Positions 34,847 to 43,213 of a stretch of 64,000 nt of DNA are shown here, in pieces. The translations under genes and the position numbers were made by a program. Under the pieces are notes generated by a model. The model saw nothing but the letters and a program-made list of their open reading frames with translations. It was not told where the DNA came from and did no database searches. Every line of letters starts with the position of its first letter. Position 1 is the first letter of the stretch. Origin of the DNA: Falsiroseomonas sp046052145 (GTDB lineage: Bacteria; Pseudomonadota; Alphaproteobacteria; Acetobacterales; Acetobacteraceae); assembly GCA_046052145.1 (NCBI GenBank), contig JBJOMW010000001.1, positions 248,001-312,000 on the forward strand, in the 5' to 3' direction.

Positions 34847-36477
34847 TTCGCCGAACCGCGCCTCAGCCGGGCCATCGCATCCCCCAGGCCGAAGCTGCCG
34901 GGCGCCTGGCGCGGCGGGAAGTCGCGGAAGGTCGCCAGGAAACGGCCGACATATTGCTGCGCGGGGACGAAGGCGAAGGCGCGTTCCACGCGCCAGCGCC
35001 CGTAGTCGAAGCTCTCATCCGCGCGCTCGAAGGGATCGCTGCGCAAGTTGAACAGCATCGGCATCCGCAGCGGCGTGAAGCTGCGTTCCCAGACGCGCAG
35101 TCCGATGTTTTCCTGGATCAGGAAGTGGATCTTCCAGTTGCCGTAGCGCAGCGCAGCGAGGTCGCCGTCATCGGTGAAATAGAACATCTCCTCCCGCGCG
35201 CCGGGCCCCGTGCCGGTCAGCAGCGGCAGCTGGTTGTAGCCGTCGAGATGCACCCTGTAGGTGCGGCGCCCCGCCTGGTGGCCGGCCAGCAGCTTCTGCT
35301 TGATCTCGGGCTCACCCGCCGCGGCCAGCAGCGTTGGCAGCCAGTCCTGGTGGGAGAAGATGTCGTTGATCACCTGGCCGGGCGGGATGCGGCCGGGCCA
35401 GCGGATTGCCATCGGCACACGGAAGCCGCCCTCCCAGGCGGTCGCCTTCTCGCCACGGAAGGGGGTGTTGCCGCCATCCGGCCAGGACATGATCTCGGCG
35501 CCGTTGTCGGTGCTGTAGAGCACGATGGTGTCCTGCGTGATGCCGAGCTCGTCGAGCTTCCGCAGCAGCTGCCCGACATGGCCGTCATGCTCGACCATGC
35601 CGTCGGCATAGATGCCAAGGCCCGTCACGCCGCGGCTGGCTTCCTTCAGCCGTGTCCAGATGTGCATGCGCGTCGAGTTGAACCAGGTGAAGAAGGGGCG
35701 GTTCGCGCGGTGCGCGCGGTCGATGAAGTCCAGCGCGCCGGCCAGGAATTCCTCATCCACCGTTTCCATCCGCTTCATGGTGAGCGGGCCGGTGTTCTCG
35801 ATGCGCTGCGTGCCGTCGGCATTGGCCCAGGACTTCAGCACGCCGCGCGGGGCGAATTGGCGTCGGAACTCGGGGCTGCGCGGATAGTCCGGGTTCTCCG
35901 GCTCGTCCTCGGCATTGAGGTGATAGAGGCTGCCGAAGAACTCGTCGAAGCCGTGCATGGTCGGCAGGTGCTCGTCGCGATCGCCGAGGTGGTTCTTGCC
36001 GAACTGCCCAGTCGCATAGCCCATCGCCTTGAGCAGCACGGCGATGGTCGGGTCCTCCGCGCGCATGCCCTCCGCCGCGCCGGGCAGGCCGACCTTGGAC
36101 AGGCCGGTGCGGATCGGGCTCTGGCCGGTGATGAAGGCCGAGCGGCCGGCGGTGCAGGAATTCTCGGCGTAGGCATCGGTGAACATCGCGCCTTCGCGCG
36201 CGATGCGGTCGATGTTGGGCGTGCGATAGCCCATCATGCCCATGTTGTACGCGCTGATGTTGGACCAGCCGACATCGTCGCCGAAGATCACCAGGATGTT
36301 GGGCCGGCGCGCCGCGCCGCTGGCTGGCGCGGGTGCGGCGGGACGGGGCTGCGCGGGCGGCTGAGCCTGCGCCAGCTGGGCCTGCGCCATCTGCGCGCCA
36401 CCCGCCGCGGCGGCGAGACCTGCGGCGCCACCGAGCAGCATCGTGCGGCGCGACGGGCGCGTGTCGTTGTTCTTCAT
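34843..36477 (-). CDS. arylsulfatase, exported
   Basis: Type I sulfatase of 544 residues with a Tat-like leader (SRRTMLLGGAAGLAAAAGGA), so it is likely exported folded. The metal-binding PNILVIFGDDVGWSNISAYN and the signature C108-T-A-G-R in ENSCTAGRSAFITGQS, where the cysteine becomes formylglycine, are intact. VEHDGHVGQLLRKLDELGI and YSTDNGAEIMSWPDGG are also conserved. Its ATG overlaps the stop of its presumed maturase gene by 4 bp. The longer open frame (to 36606) is spurious. Substrate unknown. Confidence 0.93.
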   Translation of the reverse strand: MKNNDTRPSRRTMLLGGAAGLAAAAGGAQMAQAQLAQAQPPAQPRPAAPAPASGAARRPNILVIFGDDVGWSNISAYNMGMMGYRTPNIDRIAREGAMFTDAYAENSCTAGRSAFITGQSPIRTGLSKVGLPGAAEGMRAEDPTIAVLLKAMGYATGQFGKNHLGDRDEHLPTMHGFDEFFGSLYHLNAEDEPENPDYPRSPEFRRQFAPRGVLKSWANADGTQRIENTGPLTMKRMETVDEEFLAGALDFIDRAHRANRPFFTWFNSTRMHIWTRLKEASRGVTGLGIYADGMVEHDGHVGQLLRKLDELGITQDTIVLYSTDNGAEIMSWPDGGNTPFRGEKATAWEGGFRVPMAIRWPGRIPPGQVINDIFSHQDWLPTLLAAAGEPEIKQKLLAGHQAGRRTYRVHLDGYNQLPLLTGTGPGAREEMFYFTDDGDLAALRYGNWKIHFLIQENIGLRVWERSFTPLRMPMLFNLRSDPFERADESFDYGRWRVERAFAFVPAQQYVGRFLATFRDFPPRQAPGSFGLGDAMARLRRGSAN

Positions 36478-37532
36478 GCTGCACTTCCTTCCTGGATCGT
36501 GGCGTGGGTCGTCGAGGCGTCGCGGCGGATGCAGCGGAAGCCGATATGGCTCATGCCGGTGTCCACCATCTGCGCGTGGCGCGCCGCCGGCCGGTAGCGC
36601 CGGCAATAGGAGGGCGCGCAGAGAAAGCTGCCGCCCTTGACCACCTTGCGCGGGATGCGGATGCGCGGCTGGGCGGGATCGAAGCTGCCCTCCATCGCCG
36701 GTCCGCGCGGATCGGTCGGTGTGCAGCAGGGCTTGGTTGGGTCAGCCGCGTGCCGCGCCGCGAACCAATCCGTGGTCCACTGCCAGACATTGCCGGCCAT
36801 GTCGTAGAGGCCGTAGCCGTTGGGCGGATAGCTCGCGACCGGCGCGGTGCGCTCGAAGCCGTCGGCGGCGAAGTTGCGCCAGGGGAACGGACCCTGCCAG
36901 GTGTTGGCCATGTGCACGCCGCCGGGCGCGAACTCCTCGCCCCAGACGAATTCAGCGTCCGTGAGCCCGCCGCGTGCGGCGAATTCCCACTCCGCCTCGG
37001 TCGGCAATTCCTTGCCGGCCCAGCGCGCATAGGCGTCCGCGTCCTCATAGGCGACGTGGACGACCGGATGGTCCTCGCGGCCTGTCAGATCGCTGCCAGG
37101 CCCTTCCGGGTGGCGCCATTGCGCGCCCTGGGTCCAGTGCCACCAGTTGGCGATGCGGGAGGTGTCCACCGGCCCGTCCGTCATGCGGAAGACCAGCGCG
37201 CCGGGCGCCAGCATGCCGGGCCTGGCGCCCGGGTACATCGCGGGGTCGAGCGGCCGTTCCGCGACCGTGACATGGCCGGTCTCGGCGACGAAGCGGGCGA
37301 ATTGCGCATTGGTGACGGTGGTCGCGTCCATCCAGAAGGGGCCGACCCTCACCCGATGGGCCGGGCGTTCCTCCGGGTAATGGTGGTCCGAACCCATGCG
37401 GAAACCGCCACCCGGGAGGCGAACCATCCCGGCCCGATCGCCTGGCCGTACCTCCGTGGTTGTCGTCGTGGCCGTCGCCACCTGCCGGCCCCCTCCCCGT
37501 TGGAGAGAGGTTGCCTGCGTGGGCATCGTCAT
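36474..37532 (-). CDS. formylglycine-generating enzyme
   Basis: Sulfatase-modifying enzyme (FGE/SUMF1 family), 352 residues, that oxidises the sulfatase active-site Cys to formylglycine. Both redox cysteines are kept, C305 and C310 in GGSFLCAPSYCRRYRPAARH, and the fold motifs MVRLPGGGFRMGSDHHYPEE, PTEAEWEFAARGG and YGLYDMAGNVWQWTTDW are clear. The first 35 residues are low in complexity and may not be translated; the domain proper begins at the MVRLPGGG methionine (37427). It is coupled by ATGA to the sulfatase, so the pair is a dedicated enzyme-substrate unit. It is divergent from a LysR regulator. Confidence 0.93.
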   Translation of the reverse strand: MTMPTQATSLQRGGGRQVATATTTTTEVRPGDRAGMVRLPGGGFRMGSDHHYPEERPAHRVRVGPFWMDATTVTNAQFARFVAETGHVTVAERPLDPAMYPGARPGMLAPGALVFRMTDGPVDTSRIANWWHWTQGAQWRHPEGPGSDLTGREDHPVVHVAYEDADAYARWAGKELPTEAEWEFAARGGLTDAEFVWGEEFAPGGVHMANTWQGPFPWRNFAADGFERTAPVASYPPNGYGLYDMAGNVWQWTTDWFAARHAADPTKPCCTPTDPRGPAMEGSFDPAQPRIRIPRKVVKGGSFLCAPSYCRRYRPAARHAQMVDTGMSHIGFRCIRRDASTTHATIQEGSAA

Positions 37533-37575
37533 GACCAATAACGAATCGACAATCTGAAGTTGTTGCGGAGGTTAT

Positions 37576-38547
37576 ATGCTTGAGGTTCGGGAACTCCGCC
37601 TTGTGCGCGCCGTGGCCGAGAACCGCAGCCTGGTGGCCGCTGCCCGCGTGCTGGGGGTGAGCCAGCCAGCGCTGACGCGCAGCCTGGCGGCGCTGGAGGC
37701 GAAGCTGCGCGGCCAGGTGTTCGAGCGCAGTCGCAAAGGCGTCATCCCGACCAATCTCGGCCGCGCCGTGCTGGCCGAGGCCGCCGACATCCTGGCGCGG
37801 CTGGAGCGCCTGGACAGCACGATGGCGGAGGTGCGGGGCGGCCAGGTGCGGGAGCTTCGCATCGTGGCCGGCAACTATGTCGGCGAATCCCTCGGCTGCT
37901 GCGCGGCAGCGCGGATGCTGTCGCTCTATCCCACGACGCGGCTGCGGGTCATTCCCGCCGACTGGGCCGAGGTGCCGCGTGTGGTGAACGGGCGCGAGGC
38001 GGCGATCGGCCTGCTCGACCTGCGCGGCTACGATCAGGATCCCGGCCTGGAGGTGGAGGCGCTGCGGCCGCAGCCGGGCGTCTTCGCGGTGCGGCGCGAC
38101 CATCCGCTGACGCGGCTGGAGAGCATGTCGCTGCCCGATATTCTCGCCTTCCCGCTGATGTTCATCGGTCGCGTGCCGCAGGCGGTGCAGGCCCCGATGG
38201 CGGCGGCGCGGGAGGCGGCGCGCGCCGCCAGGACGGCGCACCCGGCCTTTCCGGCCATGATCCAGGAGAGCCCGACCGTCGCGGTGAGCCTGCTCCGCCA
38301 TTGCGATGCGGTGCTGCCCGTGACGCTGCCGGTGGTCGGCACCGCCCTGCGCGCGGGTGAGGTGGTGGTGCTGCGCTGGCGCGAGCCCTGGTTGTCGCTG
38401 TATCCGGGCGTGGTCCGTCTGCGCGGCCGGCCGCTCGGCGAGGCGGAGCAGGCCTTCCTCGACCTCGTGCGCGACGCCGAGCGCGAGATCGCCGAGGAGA
38501 GCGAGACCTGGCTGGCTGGGCTGGGCCTGTCAGCCGCCTGCGGCTGA
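37576..38547 (+). CDS. LysR-family transcriptional regulator
   Basis: Regulator of 323 residues. The N-terminal winged helix-turn-helix MLEVRELRLVRAVAENRSLVAAARVLGVSQPALTRSLAALEAKL (in parts) is canonical LTTR sequence, and the C-terminal part is a type-2 periplasmic-binding-like effector domain. It is divergent from the FGE-sulfatase pair across about 40 bp, the usual place for a LysR target. It also faces a convergent amidohydrolase gene. The spacer contains an ACAA-N7-TTGT inverted repeat that may be part of its binding site. A role in sulfate or sulfate-ester response is inferred from context only. Confidence 0.92.
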   Translation: MLEVRELRLVRAVAENRSLVAAARVLGVSQPALTRSLAALEAKLRGQVFERSRKGVIPTNLGRAVLAEAADILARLERLDSTMAEVRGGQVRELRIVAGNYVGESLGCCAAARMLSLYPTTRLRVIPADWAEVPRVVNGREAAIGLLDLRGYDQDPGLEVEALRPQPGVFAVRRDHPLTRLESMSLPDILAFPLMFIGRVPQAVQAPMAAAREAARAARTAHPAFPAMIQESPTVAVSLLRHCDAVLPVTLPVVGTALRAGEVVVLRWREPWLSLYPGVVRLRGRPLGEAEQAFLDLVRDAEREIAEESETWLAGLGLSAACG

Positions 38548-38557
38548 GCCAGCGCCC

Positions 38558-40357
38558 TCAGGCGCGGTAGACGCTCACGCCTTCCTTGATCGTCTCCACC
38601 ACCTTCAGCTCCGCCAGCCGCTCCGGGTCCGTGGTCATCGGGTTGTCCGACAGCATCACGAAATCGGCGAGCTTGCCGAGCTCGATGGAGCCTTTCGTCG
38701 CCTCTTCGAAGTGCTGATGCGCGGCCCAGATCGTCATGGCCTTCAGCGCGGTGCCGACCGGCACCCGATGTTGCGGGCCGATGATGGCGCCGGTCCGCGA
38801 TCGCCGCGTGACCGTGGCGCTCAGCACACGCATCGAATCCGGCCGTGCCACCGGGGCGTCGTGATGCGAGGTGAACATCATCCCCCGGCTCATCAGCCAG
38901 CCGGTGGGCGAGATGTTCGCCGCCCGCTCCGGTCCCAGTACCGAATCGCGGTGCCAATCGCCCCAGTAGAAGGTGTGCATCGGGAAGAGCGCGGGGAAGA
39001 TGCCGAGCTCCCGCAGCGTATCCACCTGGTCCGCGCGCAGCGTATGGCCGTGGATCAGCACGGGGCGGCGATCGCCCGGCCCGTGCCGCCGCGTCGCCTC
39101 CCGCGTCGCGGCGATCATCAGGTCGATGGCGGCGTCGCCACCGGCATGCGCCAGGAGCTGCCAGCCGCGCTCATAGCAGCGCGAGAAGGCCTCGATGGTC
39201 GCGTCGGTCGGGGCGGTCTGCAGGCCACGATAATCCGGCGGCAGGCCGGGCGGGATCACATGGTAGGGCTGCGTCAGCCAGGCCGTCTTGCCCTGCGGCG
39301 AGCCGTCGAGCGAGATCTTCGCGCCGCCCACGCGCAGCCGGTTGCGGTAGTCCCGCCCATGCAGCGCCCCGCCGAGCTGGTCGGCCGCGCCGAGGATGTC
39401 GGGATAGACGACCACATCCACCGCGAGCAGGCCGCGCTCAGCCGCCTTGGCGAGGTTCGCCAGCGTCGGGCCCATGGCGCGGCCTTCCTGGCAGGTGGTG
39501 TAGCCGAAGGAGGCGTAGAAGTCTGACCCCGCGCGGATCATGGACAGCCACGCCGCTTCGTCGAGGCCACCCAGCAGCGGGGCCCCGCCGGCGATCATCG
39601 CATTCTCCTCCATCACGCCGTTCGGCTCGCGGGAGCCCTCGCGGCGGCGGAACACGCCGCCCGTCGGGTCGGGCGTCGCGGCGGTGATCCCGACCATCTC
39701 CAGCGCCTTCGAATTCGCCGCGCAGAGGTGGGAGGAGGTGTGGATGATCAGCACCGGCACCTCGGTCGAGACCTGGTCAAGGTCGTCGCGCGTCGGGTGG
39801 CGTTGCTCGCGCAGCTGGCTGTCGTCGTAGCCGAAGCCGAAGATCAGGCCGTAGCGCCTGACCGCGGCCGCGTTGCGCTGCGCCCATTCGCGCAGGATGC
39901 GGATCAGGGCGGGGATGTCATTGCCCTCGCCATCCGGTGCGGGCAGCAGGTTGGCGCCGACCGCCTGCAGCCCGACCATGGCCACATGGCCGTGCGGATC
40001 CACGAAGCCGGGCAGCAGGGTGCGGCCTTCGAGGTTCACCATCCGCGTGCCCGGCCCACGCGTCGCCTGCACCTGGTCGCGCGTGCCGATGGCGAGGATG
40101 CGCCCGCCGCGCACGGCAACCGCTTCGGCCGTGGGTTGGGCGTCGTTGACGGTGATGATGGGGCCGCCGCTGTAGATCAGGTCGGCCGCGCCAGACGCGG
40201 CGGGCGGCGTCTGCGCTTCAGCGCAGCGCAGCAGGCTGCCGAAGCCCACGGCGCCTGCGCCGAGCGCGAGGCGGCCCATGCCGCCCAGCACATGGCGGCG
40301 CGAGGCCGCGGGGCGCGCATTAAGGGCGCTGCTGAACGGGCTGCAGGCGATGCACAT
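38558..40357 (-). CDS. exported amidohydrolase (metal-dependent, YtcJ-like)
   Basis: Metal-dependent hydrolase of 599 residues. The N-terminus reads MCIACSPFSSALNARPAASRR, then HVLGGMGRLALGAGAVGFGSLL, a Tat-like signal preceded by an unusual CIAC pair. LEGRTLLPGFVDPHGHVAMVG carries the first metal histidines, and IHTSSHLCAANSKALEM and LLAHAGGDAAIDLMI are further sites of the YtcJ-like amidohydrolase family. The family acts on amides or esters of unknown identity. The frame is open 21 codons further upstream, but MCIACS has a GGGAG nearby. Confidence 0.85.
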   Translation of the reverse strand: MCIACSPFSSALNARPAASRRHVLGGMGRLALGAGAVGFGSLLRCAEAQTPPAASGAADLIYSGGPIITVNDAQPTAEAVAVRGGRILAIGTRDQVQATRGPGTRMVNLEGRTLLPGFVDPHGHVAMVGLQAVGANLLPAPDGEGNDIPALIRILREWAQRNAAAVRRYGLIFGFGYDDSQLREQRHPTRDDLDQVSTEVPVLIIHTSSHLCAANSKALEMVGITAATPDPTGGVFRRREGSREPNGVMEENAMIAGGAPLLGGLDEAAWLSMIRAGSDFYASFGYTTCQEGRAMGPTLANLAKAAERGLLAVDVVVYPDILGAADQLGGALHGRDYRNRLRVGGAKISLDGSPQGKTAWLTQPYHVIPPGLPPDYRGLQTAPTDATIEAFSRCYERGWQLLAHAGGDAAIDLMIAATREATRRHGPGDRRPVLIHGHTLRADQVDTLRELGIFPALFPMHTFYWGDWHRDSVLGPERAANISPTGWLMSRGMMFTSHHDAPVARPDSMRVLSATVTRRSRTGAIIGPQHRVPVGTALKAMTIWAAHQHFEEATKGSIELGKLADFVMLSDNPMTTDPERLAELKVVETIKEGVSVYRA

Positions 40358-40495
40358 GGCCAGGCGCTCCCGCGGCGGCGATCGCATGGCAGCTTTGTCG
40401 CGAGGCGCGATGCGATGCAATCGACGTCATGCCGATTGTATCGATATCGAACCTGAAATCCAGTCAAATCCTGGAGGGGCGCGGGCGCTGGCGTG

Positions 40496-40518
40496 AAGGG
40501 GGCGCGGCGCGCCCCCTT
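40496..40518 (-). terminator. probable terminator hairpin of ahcY
   Basis: A perfect 10-bp stem AAGGGGGCGC/GCGCCCCCTT with a 3-nt loop lies 9 bp past the ahcY stop. The following T-run on the minus strand is short, so termination efficiency is uncertain. Confidence 0.5.
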
Positions 40519-40527
40519 CGGCCAGGC

Positions 40528-41922
40528 TCAGTAGCGGTACTGTTCGGCCTTGAAGGGGCCCTGCTCGGGCACGCCGATGTAGTCGGCCTGCTGCTTGTTC
40601 AGCTGCGTCAGCGTGGCACCGACCTTCGCCAGGTGCAGCGCGGCAACCTTCTCATCCAGGTGCTTCGGCAGGACGTAGACTTTCTTCTCGTACTTGCCGG
40701 GGTTCGCCCACAGCTCGATCTGGGCCAGCGTCTGGTTGGTGAAGGACGCCGACATCACGAAGCTCGGGTGACCCGTGGCGTTGCCGAGGTTCACGAGGCG
40801 GCCTTCGGACAGCAGGATGATGCGCTTGCCGTTCGGGAACTCGATCTCGTCCACCTGCGGCTTGATGTTGTCCCACTTGTAGTTCTTCAGCGCCGCGACC
40901 TGGATCTCGCTGTCGAAGTGGCCGATGTTGCAGACGATCGCGCGGTGCTTCATCGCGCGCATGTGGTCGGCGGTGATGACGTCCACATTGCCCGTCGCGG
41001 TGACGAAGATGTCGGCGCGCGGCGCGGCCTGTTCCATCGTCACGACCTCATAGCCTTCCATCGCCGCCTGCAGCGCGCAGATCGGGTCGACTTCCGACAC
41101 CATCACGCGGCAGCCGGCGTTGCGGAGCGACGCGGCGGAGCCCTTGCCGACATCGCCGAAGCCGCAGACCATCGCGATCTTGCCGGCCATCATCACGTCG
41201 GTGCCGCGGCGGATCGCGTCCACCAGCGACTCACGGCAGCCATAGAGGTTGTCGAACTTCGACTTGGTGACGCTGTCATTCACGTTGATGGCGGGGAACA
41301 GCAGCTTGCCGTCCTTCGCCATGTTGTAGAGGCGATGCACGCCCGTCGTCGTCTCCTCGGAGACGCCGACGATGTTCTTCGCCAGCTGCGCGAACCAGCC
41401 CGGCTTGGTCTTCAGGCACTTCTTGATCAGCGCGAAGAAGACTTCCTCTTCCTCATTGGTCGGCTTCTCGAGGAAGGCGACGTCGCCCTGCTCGGCGCGC
41501 AGGCCGTAATGCACCAGCAGCGTCATGTCGCCGCCATCGTCGAGCAGCACGTTCGGCGTGCCGCCATCGGCCCATTCCAGCGTCTTCTGCACATAGTCCC
41601 AGTATTCCGGCAGCGTCTCGCCCTTCACGGCGAAGACCGGCGTGCCGCCTTCGGCGATGGCGGCCGCAGCGTGGTCCTGGGTCGAGAAGATGTTGCAGGA
41701 CGACCAGCGGACATCGGCGCCGAGATGCTTCAGCGTCTCGATCAGCACCGCGGTCTGGATGGTCATGTGCAGGCAGCCGGCGACGCGCGCGCCCTTCAGC
41801 GGCTGCTGCTTGCCGTATTCGGCGCGCACCGCCATCAGGCCGGGCATCTCGTCCTCGGCCATCGAGATTTCCTTCCGGCCCCAGCCGGCGAGCGAGATGT
41901 CCTTGACGACGTAGTCGGTCAT
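40528..41922 (-). CDS. ahcY: adenosylhomocysteinase
   Basis: S-adenosylhomocysteine hydrolase of the methyl cycle, 464 residues. It splits S-adenosylhomocysteine into adenosine and homocysteine with bound NAD. The motifs ARVAGCLHMTIQTAVLIETL, SSCNIFSTQDHAAAAI, VCGFGDVGKGSAASLRNAG, and SEVDPICALQAAMEGYEV are canonical, as is the C-terminal KAEQYRY. The preferred start MTDYVVKDISLAGWG is the family N-terminus. An AT-rich palindrome about 80-90 bp upstream may control it. The gene is divergent from the nuclease gene at 42115. Confidence 0.97.
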   Translation of the reverse strand: MTDYVVKDISLAGWGRKEISMAEDEMPGLMAVRAEYGKQQPLKGARVAGCLHMTIQTAVLIETLKHLGADVRWSSCNIFSTQDHAAAAIAEGGTPVFAVKGETLPEYWDYVQKTLEWADGGTPNVLLDDGGDMTLLVHYGLRAEQGDVAFLEKPTNEEEEVFFALIKKCLKTKPGWFAQLAKNIVGVSEETTTGVHRLYNMAKDGKLLFPAINVNDSVTKSKFDNLYGCRESLVDAIRRGTDVMMAGKIAMVCGFGDVGKGSAASLRNAGCRVMVSEVDPICALQAAMEGYEVVTMEQAAPRADIFVTATGNVDVITADHMRAMKHRAIVCNIGHFDSEIQVAALKNYKWDNIKPQVDEIEFPNGKRIILLSEGRLVNLGNATGHPSFVMSASFTNQTLAQIELWANPGKYEKKVYVLPKHLDEKVAALHLAKVGATLTQLNKQQADYIGVPEQGPFKAEQYRY

Positions 41923-41998
41923 GCGGGTCGGTCCTGATTTGGGAAAGGCGCGGCGGCGTAGCACGGGCCCTGGCCAGGGCCAAGGGGACACGTCAAGG

Positions 41999-42016
41999 CA
42001 TAATGATATCTTTATG
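41999..42016. promoter_or_regulatory. AT-rich palindrome upstream of ahcY, candidate SahR-type operator
   Basis: The 18-mer CATAATGATATCTTTATG is a near-perfect palindrome: 16 of 18 positions match the reverse complement. It stands in an otherwise very GC-rich 190-bp space between ahcY and a divergent gene. SahR, an ArsR-family sensor of S-adenosylhomocysteine, is known to control methyl-cycle genes such as ahcY in proteobacteria through AT-rich palindromes. A sahR gene is not in this window, so the match is a hypothesis. Confidence 0.5.
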
Positions 42017-42114
42017 TGTCACGTGCCGCACTGCATCAACCTTTCCTTGGCAGCCGCCGCCCGACACCCCATCCTCTGCTTTGCTGCCCCGCCGACCGGA
42101 CCCCGCCGTCCCGC

Positions 42115-43011
42115 ATGACCTCCCCGCCCACCACGCGCCCGCGCGCCCGCGCGCCCGCCCGCTTCCGGGTGGCGGAGCAACTCCGCGTGACCGGGGCGGG
42201 CATGCGCCAGTTGCTGGCGGAGTTCCGCGACGCCCGCCGCCGCAGCCCCGCCCCGCCCCGCACCCCGGCGGAGGGCGAGATCCGGATCGCCTCCTGGAAT
42301 CTGCACAAATGCGTCGGCACGGATGGGCGCTTCGACCCGCACCGCTCCGCCGCCGTGATCGCCGAGCTTGGCGCGGACCTTGTCGCGCTGCAGGAAGCCG
42401 ACCGGCGCTTCGGCCGGCGCATCGGCCTGCTCGACCCCCGCCTGCTGGAGGAGAAGGCCGGGCTGGTGCCGCTGCCGGTCTCCGACCTCGCGGACGGGCA
42501 TGGCTGGCACGGCAATGCCATCCTGGTGCGGCCGGGCACGCGCGCGCGCCTCAGCCGCCTGGCGCTGCCGGGGGCGGAGCCGCGCGGGGCGGTGCTGGCG
42601 GAGCTCGACCTGCCGGCCGGGCCGCTGCGTCTGGTGGCGGCGCATTTCGGCCTGCTGCCGCGCTGCCGGCGCCGCCAATCCGCCGCCATCCTGGCGGCGC
42701 TGGCCGAGGCGCCGCCGATGCCCACCGTGCTCTGCGGCGACCTCAATGAATGGAACCCGGTGGCGAAATCCTCGCTCCGCCCGCTCGCGCCGCTGTTCGG
42801 CAACGTCAATGGCGGGCCCGCGAGCTTCCCGACGCGCCTGCCGGTGCTGCCGCTCGATCGCATTCTGGCCGCACCGCAGGAGCTGGTCTCGGATGTCGAG
42901 GTGCATGACAGCCCGCTGGCACGCATCGCCTCCGACCACCTGCCGCTGACGGCGCGGCTGCATCTGGCGACCATCGCCGGCCGCTTCGCCGAGGCGCGCG
43001 AAGCGGCGTGA
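42115..43011 (+). CDS. endonuclease/exonuclease/phosphatase family protein
   Basis: EEP-superfamily hydrolase of 298 residues. The hallmarks are RIASWNLHKC near residue 60, VALQEADRRFG, the VLCGDLNEWNP catalytic Asp-Asn segment, and the ASDHLPLTARL end with catalytic Asp-His. The first 55 residues are rich in Pro and Arg and probably disordered. It lies about 200 bp before a PLD-domain gene on the same strand, a pairing known in alphaproteobacteria and often linked to lipid or phosphodiester turnover. The substrate is unknown. Confidence 0.87.
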   Translation: MTSPPTTRPRARAPARFRVAEQLRVTGAGMRQLLAEFRDARRRSPAPPRTPAEGEIRIASWNLHKCVGTDGRFDPHRSAAVIAELGADLVALQEADRRFGRRIGLLDPRLLEEKAGLVPLPVSDLADGHGWHGNAILVRPGTRARLSRLALPGAEPRGAVLAELDLPAGPLRLVAAHFGLLPRCRRRQSAAILAALAEAPPMPTVLCGDLNEWNPVAKSSLRPLAPLFGNVNGGPASFPTRLPVLPLDRILAAPQELVSDVEVHDSPLARIASDHLPLTARLHLATIAGRFAEAREAA

Positions 43012-43213
43012 TGCCGCCGAGCTTCGGCACCGACCTGCGCCCGCCGCAGGCGGGCGAGCGGCCGAACGGCCGCCGCGGCCAATGCCGCGCAGCCAAGCCG
43101 CCGGAGGCGGCGCCGGCGATTGAGGCGAAGGCCACGCGGGTCAGCGGCCATGGCACATGGCCGCCGACCTGAACCCCGGCCCGCCCGGACCGTTCGGTTC
43201 GACGGAACACCGC
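43012..43213. other. 202-bp GC-rich intergenic segment with inverted repeats
   Basis: No gene is supported. It has several small palindromes, such as CGCCCGCCGCAGGCGGGCG and GGCCGAACGGCC, near 43040-43070. On the minus strand it starts with a CGCCTCA-CGCCGGCG pattern that is also seen near 46970-46995, hinting at a repeated intergenic element. The similarity is short and could be chance in such GC-rich sequence. Confidence 0.35.

Noticed and set aside
41923..42114. SAH or SAM riboswitch before ahcY
   Set aside because: I could not draw the conserved pseudoknot or the known sequence boxes here; the AT-rich palindrome is better explained as a protein-binding site.
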